Assembly (NCBI GenBank): GCA_950295325.1
Contig: OX485805.1
Coordinates: 57,560,758-57,624,757, forward strand
Source of the DNA: Polytrichum commune
Lineage: Eukaryota; Streptophyta; Polytrichopsida; Polytrichales; Polytrichaceae
Direction of reading: 5' to 3'
DNA length: 64,000 bases
A model generated the notes under the pieces. It worked only from the letters and a program-made list of their open reading frames with translations, was not told the origin of the DNA and did no database searches. This document shows positions 12,235 through 25,300 of the stretch, piece by piece (the stretch's first letter is position 1; each line of letters begins with the position of its first letter). The translations under genes were made by a program, and so were the position numbers.

Positions 12235-12860
12235 CGAACCTAATGGTAGGACTACTTCATTTACAAGAGCATTAACATGTATATCATCAATGCCACGAAC
12301 ATATAGAAGATGGTTGTCTGCAATAGTGACACTCTAACATTAAATTGTCAATTGCTTGGAAATTAATAAACCAACGAAGTTTATCTGTCATATGCTATGT
12401 TGCCTTTGAGTCGACAAACCATACAACACCGTCTTCAACACTAAGGTCGGACTGTACACAGTAGGCCTCGCTTGAAGTTGAAGAGTAAGAATAAGAAGAG
12501 TCTTGGGTGGGTGCGCTAGCAGTGATGTGTGCATAGCTACGTTTGCCTTTGTGGTGATGATGTTTATGAGGCTTCGGCCCTTTTTGTGTAGAGATTATGC
12601 AATTTGGAGAAGTAAATGTCAAACTATCAGAGTTGTTAGGACAATCTTTCCCAAAGTGACTTCGGTGACCGCACTAAAAACATCGAGCATGTTTCTTGTG
12701 CCTCGCATGGCGATCTACTCTATCCTTCTTTTGATCAATTGAAGTTGGTTTCACATGAGCTAATGTGGTCTTTGTGAAATAAAGCTCTGTCATTAGGGCC
12801 ATCAGCTAGTGCATCATGCTCACATAGCTTCCCTTAAAATTTGATTAGCATGGTCTGAAA
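12235..12860 (-). pseudogene. Copia retrotransposon fragment: Gag zinc knuckle and protease start
   Basis: On the minus strand a Gag tail reads into a CCHC zinc knuckle (C-x2-C-GHRS-H-FGKD-C, about 12685-12640), with a stop codon between the first two cysteines. A histidine- and serine-rich linker follows, then WFVDSKAT at about 12400, equivalent to the protease start WxxDSGAT with the active-site glycine lost. After a frame change the frame reads ADNHLLYVRGIDDI up to the TIR element border at 12234. This is the upstream half of the Copia copy whose next domain lies at 7829-8166. Confidence 0.78.
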
Positions 12861-14842
12861 TTGAATGAGGGTTTGCTCTACTCCAATATATTACGTGTCC
12901 AAATAATATAAGTAAGGGATTCATGCCCACTTGCCTTACACTCAAAGTGTAATCAAACAAGGGATTGTTCTAAGGGATTTCAACCCCAGTTCATCCTCAT
13001 ACTTTACAGTTAAGTCTAAGGGTAGGTTTACAATAGGGTCCAAGATCAGAGAAACTCTAAAGTCAAGCAATCCCATTGGTTGAGAGCAAAGCCCAAGGAG
13101 TTCACACTAAGGTTTGGATCCAAGGTGTAATAAAATGAAGTGGTGCTAACGTGGCTTGATTTTCCTACCAAATCTTGTTGGTTCCAATTGAAGAAATTAC
13201 TCCTCCTAATGTAATAAACCAATTCTAAAGCTTGGGTGCAATCTTGAGTCCAAAACAATGCTAGGGAGAACAAGCTGCTAGTTACATATGACCCAGTCAA
13301 TGAGTTTGAAAAATAACCGGTTGAAGTTCAAGACTCCAAGAAAATTACCGCTCAATTTTTAGAGGACTTTATGGAATGACCCCAATTGAATAAGGAAAAG
13401 CTGAAAGATGTCAACATGCAACCAATTGGACTTGGAAACACTAGGATCTTGACCGATTATGCCCAAAATTCTCCCCGGACACTGGTCCAAAAGCAAGGTT
13501 TAAGGGTTGTTTTGGGACCCACCCAAGTTTCTTTGGACCCATACCTTAATATAACTCCATCTAAAGAAAAGAAGAGAGAAAAAAGAAATTGGTTTATGAG
13601 ACATGAATTTGAGCCCATTGACCATTTTTTTATTTTAAAGATTCCCCTTGGTACAAGATACGGTATACTGCATACATTGCGGAAGGTGGGCTCTGGTTGA
13701 GTGTTATGTAATAAATTAGATTTTCCCTAAGCAACGGGTAACATTGAAACTTGTTTCCCGTCTAGTTTTCGATTGCTCGAGATTAGGTAAGTGATGTATT
13801 TGACAATTTGGTGTATTAATTTCAATAATAATTTGATGCCAAGCACCCACCAATGTTGGTCCGATGCATGGATGAATGCATGGTAACGATTATCAACATC
13901 GATAATGGTATCAAAGGACCTATTCATAGATATCAAAGTTGTAATGCCAATCAGATATTATTGGGCAATAGTGTTGGGTTTTCTATTAATCAAGACCCCC
14001 CCCCCCAACTTGAGCTCGGATGCCGGCAGTCCATCTAACGTTGGGTATTTCTTTTAATGAAGGCGATTATTATGGTCAAGCTAATGTGTTTTTTTATGTT
14101 TAATCTTTTCTTGTTTGTTGGTTGCCCAATACTATACACTTCATGAATATATATATATATAATTTGCACACACATACAAAAATATGAACATGTGCACTAA
14201 CATCCTTGCAAAGAGGCTCCCCCCACCACCTGGAAATGGTCTCCCCCTTGCTTGCAAAATTGGCACTTCCCAGGGGAGGTGGTCCCACCTCCAACGCACA
14301 GCCAATCATCGCACTCTAGTTCTTGGTTAGGTGGCCCAGCCTATGAAAGGCCACCTTATAAAATCATGTCATAGTCCCCCGGCCCCATCCAGCCAACCAC
14401 CCATTTTAGCCCGTAAAATTATCCATTAGTGGCAACGATCAATGCATGGGGAGCCACATTATTTATTGATATTTGGTGGGTATGTCAAGGTGAGAAAATC
14501 TTTGCATATCCGAGCTATTATTTAGTTGAATATCATTCCTTGACCATATTGTTAATAAGACAAGTTTACCTAGGTATCAAGGCTCTTGCATGGTATATAG
14601 ACCCAATGATATCAAAAACATATAAATATCTTCAAATACATATGCCCTAGTGGCATCGAAGAAGGTGAAACCCTCATTGTATTATAGATACCCAAATGGT
14701 ATAAAGAAAAGGCAAATACCAGTCCAAAACTCGTACCCACCGACCCTAATATATTGCTTCATGGGAAGTGTTGCTGTCTCCTATTCTCCAAAGCTCCGAT
14801 GCTGAAACGAGGAATTAGGATTTCGTCGCAGACGCAGAAGCT
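12861..14842. other. Intergenic DNA and promoter side of the DUF1308 gene
   Basis: No supportable gene. A plus-strand open frame of 104 codons (13386-13700) has no recognisable features. Around 13050-13140 the text resembles the end region of the 8167-12234 element (loosely matching 8200-8260). There is a C-run at 13997-14007 and an AT dinucleotide tract at about 14145-14162. The last 300 bases before 14843 become less AT-rich, as expected for a promoter and 5' leader, but I cannot fix a TATA box. Confidence 0.45.
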
Positions 14843-17800
14843 ATGGCGGAGGAGGAGGAGGAGAAGCAAGGGGCAGGAGTGGCGAGAGCACTGCAGGAGC
14901 TTCACGACAGAGGGCGAGCGTTGTGGACGCTAATTGTGAGGCTTCCGTCGCAGGTCATCACTCCCGATTGCCGTGCACGCTTGCTCAAGGCTGTGAACGC
15001 GGAGCGCAAATTCGTGGACCGTCTTCTCTCAAGCCGCGACTTGAGTGCTGTCGCGGACGCGCATCTCAGCAGGTTCGGCTCAATGGAACACTCTTCAACT
15101 GTTGCTCATGGATGTGTGCGTTACTCTAATTTCCTGGTTTTGAAGGCAATTGGAATGAGCTTCATGGTGGAAGATACAGTAGATGGTGCTAAAACCGTCA
15201 CTTGTAGGTATGTTATATTTCAGGAGTTTGAATGATTCTCGTTAGCAATTGACAGGGGATTCCAAGGCACCAAAGCGTGTCTTATTGCATTCCGTATGCA
15301 AAAGGTATAAGGTTTCAAAATTGTATTGGTAGATCAAAATTATCAACTCAACACTGCTCGATCCTGATGGTAAGGTGGTCGACATTCTTAGAATCGATAT
15401 TGTGCAAGATTTTAGGGTGTTGATTGTAGCATGCGCTACCTTGTGGGTGAAGCACTGAAGCTCCTACCGTCTTTAGCAGCATAAGGTATGTGGGTGTTAT
15501 TCAGTTGCTTTTCTTAATCAGAACCCTAAATTCGATTGATGTGTGGTTAGGTGAGATCAAAGAACAAACCCCATAAACCACGTGTTTAAACGCGTTTAAT
15601 TGGGATTGGACTATGTCTTGAAATTTTTATTAACTATTTCAATAGTGAACAAAATTGGGAGGACCTGTGTATTCAGCTCAGAAATGAACTTCCACTAACC
15701 ATAAGTAAAACAGGGGAGGTTCGAGTTTCCAACCTATTTTTGCTGATGCTTAATTGTACAATTGCTAATGCAACACAACTTTCGTTTCATTGTGTAAGTC
15801 TAATCGGTAGAAGTCGGAGAACTTGAAAAATGAACTGAATAACACCCACATACCTTATGGGGAAGTATGAACAAGTATGTAGCCTCCATTTCCAGGTCCA
15901 CCACATGAGCTGGAGTTAGCAATTAGAACAAAGGTCCTCATTGAGTTGAAATAAACTCGCAGGATATGTCTTCTTGCTTTCTCGCAGATGTACACTGAAA
16001 TTCTTGTCTCCACCGAGGGGAGTGCGAAAACGATATGAAATATAAGTTATATCAGTAGAACTTCTGGAGGTCGTTACAGGTTCAGGGCTGCAACTGTTAT
16101 CTTGACACTTGACACTTGCCACTTAGGATTGTGATTGGACCCATTGGAGGGTGATGGTGACAGTCGGTTTCAATTCCCCCATAAGATTGAATGTTTTTCA
16201 GGCCTGTGGTAACTTACAAAGACTAATTCTCTCCACCAAATGCATGGATAATCTGTTCTGTTTTCAGGATAGGCTGTGTATGTCAATCACAGATGATCAA
16301 CAGACATGATGCATCTAATTGAGTAGCAAACAAACAATCTTGTCAGGAAGCAGAGCATTAGGATGTATGTCAGGCATTACGGAACTAGAAAAGTCCATCA
16401 GCAGTAAGAAGTCAACGGTAATGTAAGAGGGTTTATTTCTTCATCTGCATAGAACACCATGGCTATTGACCTTATTAACTGCTACCCTTCTAGTTATTTA
16501 ATATCAATGCAGATTTCACCTTTGGCCATGGCCTCTGTCTTGCAAACCATCCAAATTTAAGCTTTTCAAAACTGTACATGGTTTAATGTGTTGTTCAAGA
16601 GAAGAATAAAGTAGGGGTACACACAAAACAGGTCTCTGCCAGTCACTTCAAATATGAAGTCTTGCAGCATAATTATCCAAATAAAACTCTTAGGTACTTC
16701 TTAGATATGTACATCCTTATTTTTCTGTTACAGAATTTTTCAGTAACATCCTTACATATACAATCATCAGTGAGGTGATGTGTGATTGATGTTATGGGAT
16801 AGGAAAATATATTGGTGGTTTATGACGCAGGCAAGCTAAGATCAAGTATAGTATCTGTTCTTATCAGTGCCATATCCTATATTGAGCTTCAAAATGCTTT
16901 TCGGTGTAGGTCCGTCTAGCAGCTTGCTGTCAGGGTCCTTGTGTGTTACCTTCGTATTGCATTACTTCCTTGTCAAGCGCAACCATTGTCATGGGGAAAC
17001 CGAATAACTACAAAATTGCATAAGAAAAAAGCAGAGTTTGGAATTTATCTTGATTGAGTGCACAACAGAGTACGCCCACCGAGCACACTCTACCAATTTA
17101 GGGTCTGGGAGCCACTTTTGGATCAACTTCAGGAGATTTGATAATACATGTGAAGGCCAACCACTATGGTTGAATCAAGTAACGATTTCCCAGAGTCATC
17201 ATGAGGTGTTACTGTGGTTATAGAAAGTAAAGCAGATGAGCTCGAAAAGAAATCCATGAGGTAAACTGTAGGCGACTGTCATTTTGAAGTCAAATTTTTT
17301 TATCATTCTTTTAATTAGACATCTATCTGAGCGGGATTTTCTATGCGCAGCTCCAATTTTGGCCATTTGGAAGGTATTGCGTTTGTACTTCAACAGCAGA
17401 GTTGGCGAGTTTCAGGAGCTAGTGCTTGCTTGAAAATCTTTCAGACATCTTTTTTGGACTCATTCCCCACAACCAGAAGTACAGATGAAGAGGAAAGGAA
17501 AGAATATTTGTCACCTCTTTGCACAGACAACAATAGGAGGGAAGCTGATGGTGCTGTGTGTGGAGGAGCACATGTTGACCTCATGTGCACCCTTTTTGGT
17601 GAAGCTGTCTGGGTCATGGTGGTAAATAGCAGTGTACACAGTAGATTATGGTTAGATAGGGGGAAAAGGAAGGGTCTTCAGACTCGCATTCGCACATTGT
17701 TGCATGTGGCATCCCTCGCCAAAGTTGCACAACCTTCAGCAATAGTGCTGGTGGTGCGTGATGGTCTAGACAGAAGTATGGAGCAACAAGCGAAGGATGA

Positions 17801-18939
17801 ATTTAGTGCAGTTCTGGTGTCCAGGGATGGCTCAATATCACAACTTGAAGATCATCTATCCCCCAACACAAGTTGGAACTTTCAGGAAGTTGAAGATGGG
17901 GATTGGGTCAAGATTGATGTCTCAAGCAATCTGAAGCAATGGACAAGTTACTGGATTCAAATGACATCTCTTGGACAAACATCTACACCCCTGCATAGTA
18001 GTAGTCACGACTCTACACGGGACTTAGCATCAAAACATGTTCTAGCAGTAAATAGTCGCCAAGAAGTTGCAAATGAGGGAACAAGTGGGTCTGTTGAACT
18101 CACTTCAAACATCTTTGTACATTCCTTTTGGTCGTCTCTCAAGTCACTTCAAGGTAGATACGAAGCTTACGAGGAACTCCAACGACAGGGGCGGATTGTG
18201 AATCTGGATACAACTGCTCTTGTGGCCCTTGTTTCTGAACTCACAAATGGTGGGGCCGAGCAGCTAGCACAAATGTCGTCGGATGAGATGGAGAGACGAT
18301 TTCCAAAGATGGCGAAATTTGTGTATGAGCAGGTGGGTTCTACTTGCAAATCATCACTGTTTGCAACCCTGCAAAGGTGTTTTTGTAGTATGTATCAGTG
18401 TTTGATTGTGGAAAAAACCTGACATGTCATAGTGGCTTTGGCAGGCACTCGTGGAGCTCGATGAACCTCTTTTACCACAACTTGAGACATTGTTAGTTGA
18501 CAAGGCTCCGGTTGTCTGTGAGTATGTGTATGACGAGTTCACCTCTATCTACTTAACAAATGGAGGACCTCGCGAGAAGCAGCGGGCACAAGAATTGCTG
18601 GGTCACTTGAAGTATGTTCTCTTTGTCACAACATCTGCATGGTTTGTAGGGTACATGTCTTGCTGACCCTTATCCTGATCATTGTCACTGCTTGCTTGAT
18701 ATTCACTGGACTCTTTTATGCACAATTGCAGGGTGGTGCCAAACATAGCATCTGTGCGAGTGACAGCACTTCCTGAGACTGGAAAAATAAAGTCCAGGCA
18801 CAAGCTTGTGTTTGGCAGCGGTGATTTCCTGCACGCACCCACAGTGACAGCCAATATGGCATTCGTCCGGGCTGTACAACAACAAGGAATGGCGTTAGCC
18901 ATCTTCCAGCACCAACCATGCGCCCTTACTGGTGATTAG
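14843..18939 (+). CDS. DUF1308 / UPF0415 family protein (C7orf25 homologue), four exons
   Basis: Exons 14843-15207, 17351-18332, 18445-18611 and 18732-18939 join in phase (GT-AG throughout) to give 573 residues. The C-terminal half carries the family landmarks NLDTTALVALVSELTNGG (about 406-423), KAPVVCEYVYDEF, and FGSGDF...PTVTANMAFVRAV with HQP near the end. These align with the human C7orf25 DUF1308 region by my recognition. The biochemical role is not established; a PIN-like nuclease fold has been suggested for this family. The N-terminus is acidic, then basic and helical. The human protein is about 420 residues, so this one is longer, mainly through a variable stretch near 325-390. The start has a good context (GCTATGG). 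The end of exon 1 is doubtful: its last ~27 bases lie in a dispersed repeat. Confidence 0.85.
15181..15440 (+). repeat. Dispersed repeat, copy 1 (exon 1/intron 1 border of DUF1308 gene)
   Basis: The block starting GATGGTGCTAAAACCGTC is clearly similar to 27210-27477 in the same orientation and to 22065-22325 in inverse orientation. Shared landmarks are the start motif, GATTCTCRTTAGCAATTGACA, a central TCTTATT-like stretch, AAGGTGGTSGACAT, and GCAAGATTTTAGGGTGTTG. The three copies are diverged and non-coding. No terminal inverted repeats were seen. Confidence 0.75.
15481..15858. mobile_element. 378-bp MITE in intron 1 of the DUF1308 gene
   Basis: The first 24 bases (starting ATAAGGTATGTGGGTG) are perfectly inverted at 15835-15858, and weaker inverted similarity continues about ten bases further. 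The interior (about 15530-15720) resembles 35385-35590, so the family has at least two members here. There is no coding capacity, and no clear target duplication was found. Confidence 0.75.
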
Positions 18940-21900
18940 GGGGCAATTTAGCAACTTTTAACACCCAGAGCTTCTCCTACAGTCTCACTAACAGACACCG
19001 GGCCAGTGCTCAATCCGTCAGGAGCATAGAGGGCCAAGAAAGAACACCTATGTGGCTCCTGGATGGCCCCAGCAGCGGCGTATGACAAGGCAGTAAACCT
19101 CTCCCTGTCAGGAGCCTCCAGAGACCGTCCTTGAGGCCCTGTAACCCTAACAGTTCTGGTGGAGGCGCAAATTTCTGATGTACATTGAAGGTGTTTGCTG
19201 TAGATTCAATCCGTTCTACCAACAGCTTTGTTATTGAGTTGAGGGTTTAGGGTTGGCCTATCTGCCAGGTTTGCAGGCTCAACACTCCCTTGCTCTCAGC
19301 AATCGGCCTGGTGGGCCAGGAGCAGAGGTTGTAAGACATGCCCTTCCTTACATCTTTTGCAAGTTGGGATTGCCATGTATTCTAGCATTTCTTTGGACAT
19401 ATAAAAGCTCAAAGTAAATCGGTACACTACTACCATTCAATCAGATGGAATTTGGAACATACTGAGAGGGCTCTCTACTCTGACATATAATGACTATTTT
19501 CCCCTCATGTTTGGCCACGTGTCATGTCCACATCCGCTAAGACAATTTGCGTCCTATGTGGAAACTACATTCCAACACAGATAAATATGAAATAGAGAGC
19601 CCTCTACGTTGCTCTTTGTTGGCCTCAAAAAGTACCAATACATCAGCTTCTAGTACAGCTAAATGTCCTGCTATAAAAGCAACAGTAACTGAAAGACTGC
19701 AGTAAGGTACTGGGCCGTTAAATCGACACTTTAAGAAGCTTTTTCTATTTCAGGAAGATTTAGTAGCTTGGAAAAATCTCCATTCAAATTCCATAGATTA
19801 GTGATCCTATACAGTGTCAACCGACAAAAAGTACACACTTTGAATTGGAGTTGTCGGTGCACACTTAGTTGGTAAGTGCGTACTTTACTCATATTGCTTT
19901 CTAGACCCTCCAATTCAATGAATCGCAATGGGAAACGGATGAAACCTGAGGCAATTCGCTTGACCAAAGCCTAATGATGTGAAATCGTTGCAAAGTTGAG
20001 CAAGCCAAACGTGTCGAACAAGCGGAGAATGAAGTCAATGAAGGTGCCATCCAGGGCTCCAACCTATCGAGACATTTGTTGAATTTGAAAGTGCTACAGA
20101 CTTCAAAGGCTTTGAAACTCTACACAACACTGTCCTCAACATTGACGACCAATTACTTTGCTCCGATGTTCAAACGTAAGTTGGACAGATGTATGATGAA
20201 ATGCAACGATTGTTTGAGACATTTCAGCAAAACGTTAACAAACTGACATTGAATGTCAAGCGCAAAAAAATTATGAATTCACGGCAAATGACTTTTCATG
20301 AAATTTTCAGTCAATAAAGTATGAACCTCGACTTTTGTCTAAAAAATTGCGTACTTAACCGGGATGTGTACTTAAACGTGTGCGTACTCAAGCTGGAGAC
20401 TACTGTAGTATGAATGGCTGAAGTGGGGCTTTTTCTATACTTAACATTGCATATGATGAATCGCTTTTAACAATGACTAACTCGATGGCACCGTTGCACT
20501 CACTTTGTTGACGGCTTAAGGATTAAAAATAGGTGTCAACAAAAAGAAGGTGCTACTTTAAGGCTTCAGTACCTTCCAGGCTTCCATCAGAGAGCCTCTT
20601 TTTCCGTCTTTGTTACTCAAAGATCCTCCCACTGAAACCGAGCTAAGCAATATGACACAGTTCAGGGTTCAGGAATATTAGGAGCAGTTACTTTTCCAGA
20701 GGTCTGACAAATATGATATTAGTGTATCAAAATCCAAAATTGGAAATTGCTATATACCTCTATGTATCGTACAATATTGATGGGCAGGCATTAAGAGATC
20801 CCGTAATAGCAGCTCAGGCTTTGTTGCACAAATCAGGCACAGGTCCCGTGGCCCACGACCCCCAGGCAGTCTGATTAAAAAAAAATTCCCAAAATTTATT
20901 ATAAAAAATATGATACTTTCATGAGATATTTTTTCTCTTCACTTTGTGATGGCCCGCTCTGCTCAGTAACCCTATGTTGAACAGTGTGTATGTTTGACAA
21001 TTCCAAACTGTCGCATGATATGTTCAAATACAAAATACTTTCAATTGACATCTACATTTCATTTTAAAATTTCATCTTCATTTTAAGTTGTCTAGTAGTA
21101 CGTGTCATTTCTAATTCTATCGTGTCAATTGACGAGTGTTTTTTTCTTCACAAGTCACACTATGTGTCAAATTGTGTATGTCAATTGACATGCATTTTTT
21201 GATGCCAGTTTTGAGTGTCAAATGTCAAAAACTTGCAAAAACTTTGTCAAAAATACACACAAATATTGAGTGCACCTCACCTTCCAGACCCGAAATCCAA
21301 TATATAGATTCACTTTTGCTCGTAAAATAAGTAATTGACAAGAATCGCATTGTGTGTTTATTTATTTTGCTAAATATGGTTCCTTAGGAAAAATCAGTGT
21401 GAATTGAGTTGTAATGAAGTAGAAAGTTCAAGAGACATGTGAATCATATGACTATGAACTTGAGAGTTAGATTTAGAAAAGAAAGATTTAAAGAGGCCAT
21501 AGTCTGATAGGAAAGGATGCACCCCTCCTTATTACAACACACAATAAGTAGGGGATTTTTCTTCTCACCGTGTTGACATCATCATACAAGTTGGACAATG
21601 CCTAGTTGGATATAATTATTGGTGTGTCATCCTAGTTGGTGATCTACCAATTAATCACAATGCACTAACATCACTAGTATTTGGAAAACTCTCATGAACC
21701 AGATTGAGGAGTCAAGAGCAAGACCATGATGTCAAGTCCATCATGAAATTACACATAATGTAGGAAAACTTCTAGTATGAAATGAAGCAGTCATGGACCA
21801 ATCTCAGTTCAATGCTACCAATTCATATGGGCATAATATAAGGTCCACAACCACGATGTGATCATTGATGCACATCTATTTTGTTCAAACAATGACAATT

Positions 21901-22064
21901 TTTGTACATTATCATAGCATGTTGGTAACTTTCAGATGCCACAAATGCAAGATTACTTACAACAAATAAAATTGACTTGAGGCTAAGAGTTTCAACGGAC
22001 ATGGGGATATTGACTTTGTGTGTGCGTGGTTATTATTGTCATTTTTATTTTTTTTGTCTTCACA
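18940..22064. other. Intergenic DNA with one MITE, no gene recognised
   Basis: This holds the 3' side of the DUF1308 gene and then AT-rich sequence. Apart from the MITE at 19464-19606 I see no supportable feature. Between about 21000 and 21250 the motif GTCAATTGAC recurs several times, which may be chance. Confidence 0.45.
19464..19606. mobile_element. Short MITE, ~140 bp, copy 1
   Basis: AGAGGGCTCTCTA at 19465-19477 is inverted at 19593-19605. The interior, with CTGACA...TTTCCCCTCA and GCCACGTGTCATG, recurs in a second element at 25660-25756. No coding capacity. Confidence 0.7.
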
Positions 22065-22325
22065 TCTAAATTGCATGTGTGCATCTAAATCTACATGAGG
22101 ATGTCCACTACCTTAACATAAACTCATGTGTTGATTTTAGGTCTTTTACCAATAAAACTTTGAAAGCTTGTAACTTTTACATACAAACCTCAAATAATTC
22201 TCACTTTAGTACGTTGGGATCCCCCCTACCAATTGCTATTGAGAATCATTTGAACCCTTTTTCATCCAATAATGGCACCTATGCAAGAGCTTACAAGGAC
22301 GGTTTTAGCACCATGTCTCTTAGGT
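22065..22325 (-). repeat. Dispersed repeat, copy 2 (inverted)
   Basis: The reverse complement begins CATGGTGCTAAAACCGTC and follows the same order of blocks as 15181-15440 and 27210-27477. The open frame at 22079-22348 is a by-product of the repeat and not a gene. Confidence 0.7.
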
Positions 22326-25300
22326 GCTTGTGGTTCTCCCTATCATAGACCAAGTGAAAGGTAGATTGGTTCACATTCACTCCTTCAATAATGACCACCA
22401 CACTAATTAGTCATGTTAGTGTGGGTGAAAACTAGCATGGAAATAATTAGCATGGGCCAAACTAATTTTCTAGTCAAGGTGGATCTAAGACCACTAGTTT
22501 TTCAAGTCCAGTTAACGCGGGTCTAAGGCCCCGGGTCTTCCCTTACGTCTTGATGAAGACTCCCAATTGCCAACACGCTGAATATCAGTTATAGGACATA
22601 AGTAGCATAAAATAGAATATCCACCCACACTAGATTTTTAGAAAAACAATCAATGTGGCCCATATAGATTCACATTATGAGAATTAATGTGGCCTCGGGA
22701 GAATTAGTGTGGCTCCCTAGTAATACGACTGTTTAGTGTACTGGTTGAGCTCAATTGGGGGGAAATCGATTGGCTCATCAACCAAATCATTCATTGACCT
22801 CTTCTGTGTTGGAAATTGATATGCTTATGTGGGCATGACTTTTTCAAATCACGGCTCCATCCCCAGTTCACTTGAATGGCCGATTTGTTTTTTAATACTT
22901 ATTGAACAATTTTCTTAATCCAGCCTGGGAATTGCAGCATAATACTCATTGCAAGGAGTGAATATAAATAGTGAACAAATGTTGATACGGGTGACATGGG
23001 AGACGCCAGAAGCGCTGACGTTGTGACAAGTGGACGCCTGATTCAATTATGCACTATTAAACCCCCCCCCCCCTGGATGTTGCATGGCTGCCATCACAAC
23101 ATTACTAAGCAGCTAGATGATGCTCTTTTTCCAAGGAAAGAGGTTGCAATTAAGAAAATTATGATACAAGTATAGTTGATTGTTGGAAACTCTATAGTAC
23201 ATAACTTGAGTGCTCCTCTTAAATGGGAATCCCGGAATCGAAGGAGAAATATGCTCGCTCGATACATGGTCCCATGAATGCAGCCAAGGAGCTCAGTACA
23301 CTGTAACTTCCTTAATATCTTGCACGTGGCAACCAAACTGTACATGTTATTAAGGAAATATATAGTGTTAACTTGAATGCGTGATAACAGAGAATTAGTG
23401 TAGTGTGTGACATAATGGAATAACACAAAGTCAACACTGCAATTATAACAACAATGACAACGTGATGCGTGTGAGCGCGTGGTCTTGATTCGTTGGTGGA
23501 TTACTTTAATGTCAACCCCATCATATGTGGGAGGTAAATGTGACAACAAGGAGGGAGATTTAAACTAAACACATCCATTCCCTAGGGTCTTGGGATATAA
23601 GAGAGGGAATAACATTACGGAGGGTGACATTATGGAGGTTAGACTGTATTGTTGTGATGTTGTGTGGAGGTAAGCTTATATTAGTGGGTAGGTGTGGCAA
23701 TGTACACGAGATGCTTGTTGAGTAGTCAACCATATACTCACTCCACATCCTCTCTTAGTATGAACTTGTAAGGGTGAGTTTCCATGTAGGCTGCTCGCCC
23801 ACTAGATTCTAGATAATAGTGGGTCAGAGGTGTTTGCATGTAATTAGGCACAAGACACCATCCAACCACAATCTGGTGGTCCGCTAGAATGTGGAGGGCC
23901 ATGGACACATGCCGCTAGACTTCCATGCGCCCACTGAAGAATCTTTAACCTACAAGTGTCAGTCAACGAAGAATTAAAACATGTTGAAGACTCAAGAGAA
24001 CCAATGTTGGTCTAGTACTCCATCCTTTGCAACCAGGAGGAGGAGGTTCTTAGGTGGGCTTGGATTTGAAAAGATGGGAGTAGCTAGTTGGTACATATGA
24101 ACCCTATCCCACTAAATTCCCTCTACATTTGGGCGGGTTCGTCCTTATTCACACTAGAATTTGGTGGGTGAGTGGCCTACATGGAAACTCACCCTAACTA
24201 CACCATGACGTGACCACTATGGCTACAATAATTTACTCTTTTATATATATATATGGTTACCCAAAATATTATAATGTATGATTACTACATGATCTCCATG
24301 ATCATGGACCCTTTTGGGTATCTTTCTAGGGTTGAGAGTTTGATACATAACTTGGTAAGTGATGGTAATGAGGACTCCAATATTCAAATAAGAATCCTAA
24401 AAGCTTAAAGATCAAAGCACTTTGTCCCATAGTTTGGCTTTGTAAACCTATTTCCACGTTCATATACAAGCTCGAGGCTATGATCAAGGTAAAGTGTCCC
24501 TCATTCACATCAACACAAGTGGTTAGCATTGTCTCTCTAAAGATCAAAGAATTTGGCAAAATCAAAATCTACAATATGGGGAAAAGATAATTATACATGT
24601 GGGTCATTAGCATGAGCATATAACTTACCATCAAGGCTCTCCCTATCGAATGTTGAATTAGTAGCGCTACTGGTACTCGTCTCCCATGCCAAAAGGATCT
24701 TGTGAAAGGGGGAAAGTTAGAAGGAATCCGTGCAAATAATTTTGCACTTCATAAGTTGCTTATCTTGCAGAATAAGCATCATGTTAACAATTAGTAGACG
24801 TGACACTACTAAATTTCTAGGCATCTAGTTAGACTTTGTGCAAATATTGTATGTGACACTAAATGTTATAAATGGTGTAGTGTAAAGGAGAAATCCTCCT
24901 CTTCAAAAAGGTTGCTTGCTTACATTTATGCACACAATTGCCTTCCATTTCTCAAGTGTCCAAGTGTTATAATGACTAACTTTCTTAGGAGTCATTTCCC
25001 TTACTCATTTTGAATACCTATTTACATGTTAGTTGAAGTTCATATGCAAGTGATGCTTTGTCCCCATCACTCACATAGTTGAATGATTAGACAACTGAGA
25101 GAACATTATTTCTCATTTGCTTCTTCTAACCCAAATTTACAAACTCTCATCTTGCATTAAGAAGTGGCCTACCTCGTAACAACATGTTTGTTCTAACAAC
25201 TTGTTTTTATTGAAAATATAGTACACCATAAACACTTTCTCATTTTAGCCAATCCTTACTAAAAAAAAAAAAAAACAAAGTATAGAAAACAAGTCCAACA

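Noticed and set aside
22079-22348. 89-codon plus-strand frame similar to a minus-strand frame at 27199-27498
   Set aside because: The similarity is explained by the dispersed non-coding repeat; the frames do not stay open in the third copy at 15181.
23094-23549. 151-codon minus-strand open frame
   Set aside because: Composition is Cys/His/Leu-rich without domain pattern, no splice or start support, in intergenic AT-rich sequence; likely chance.
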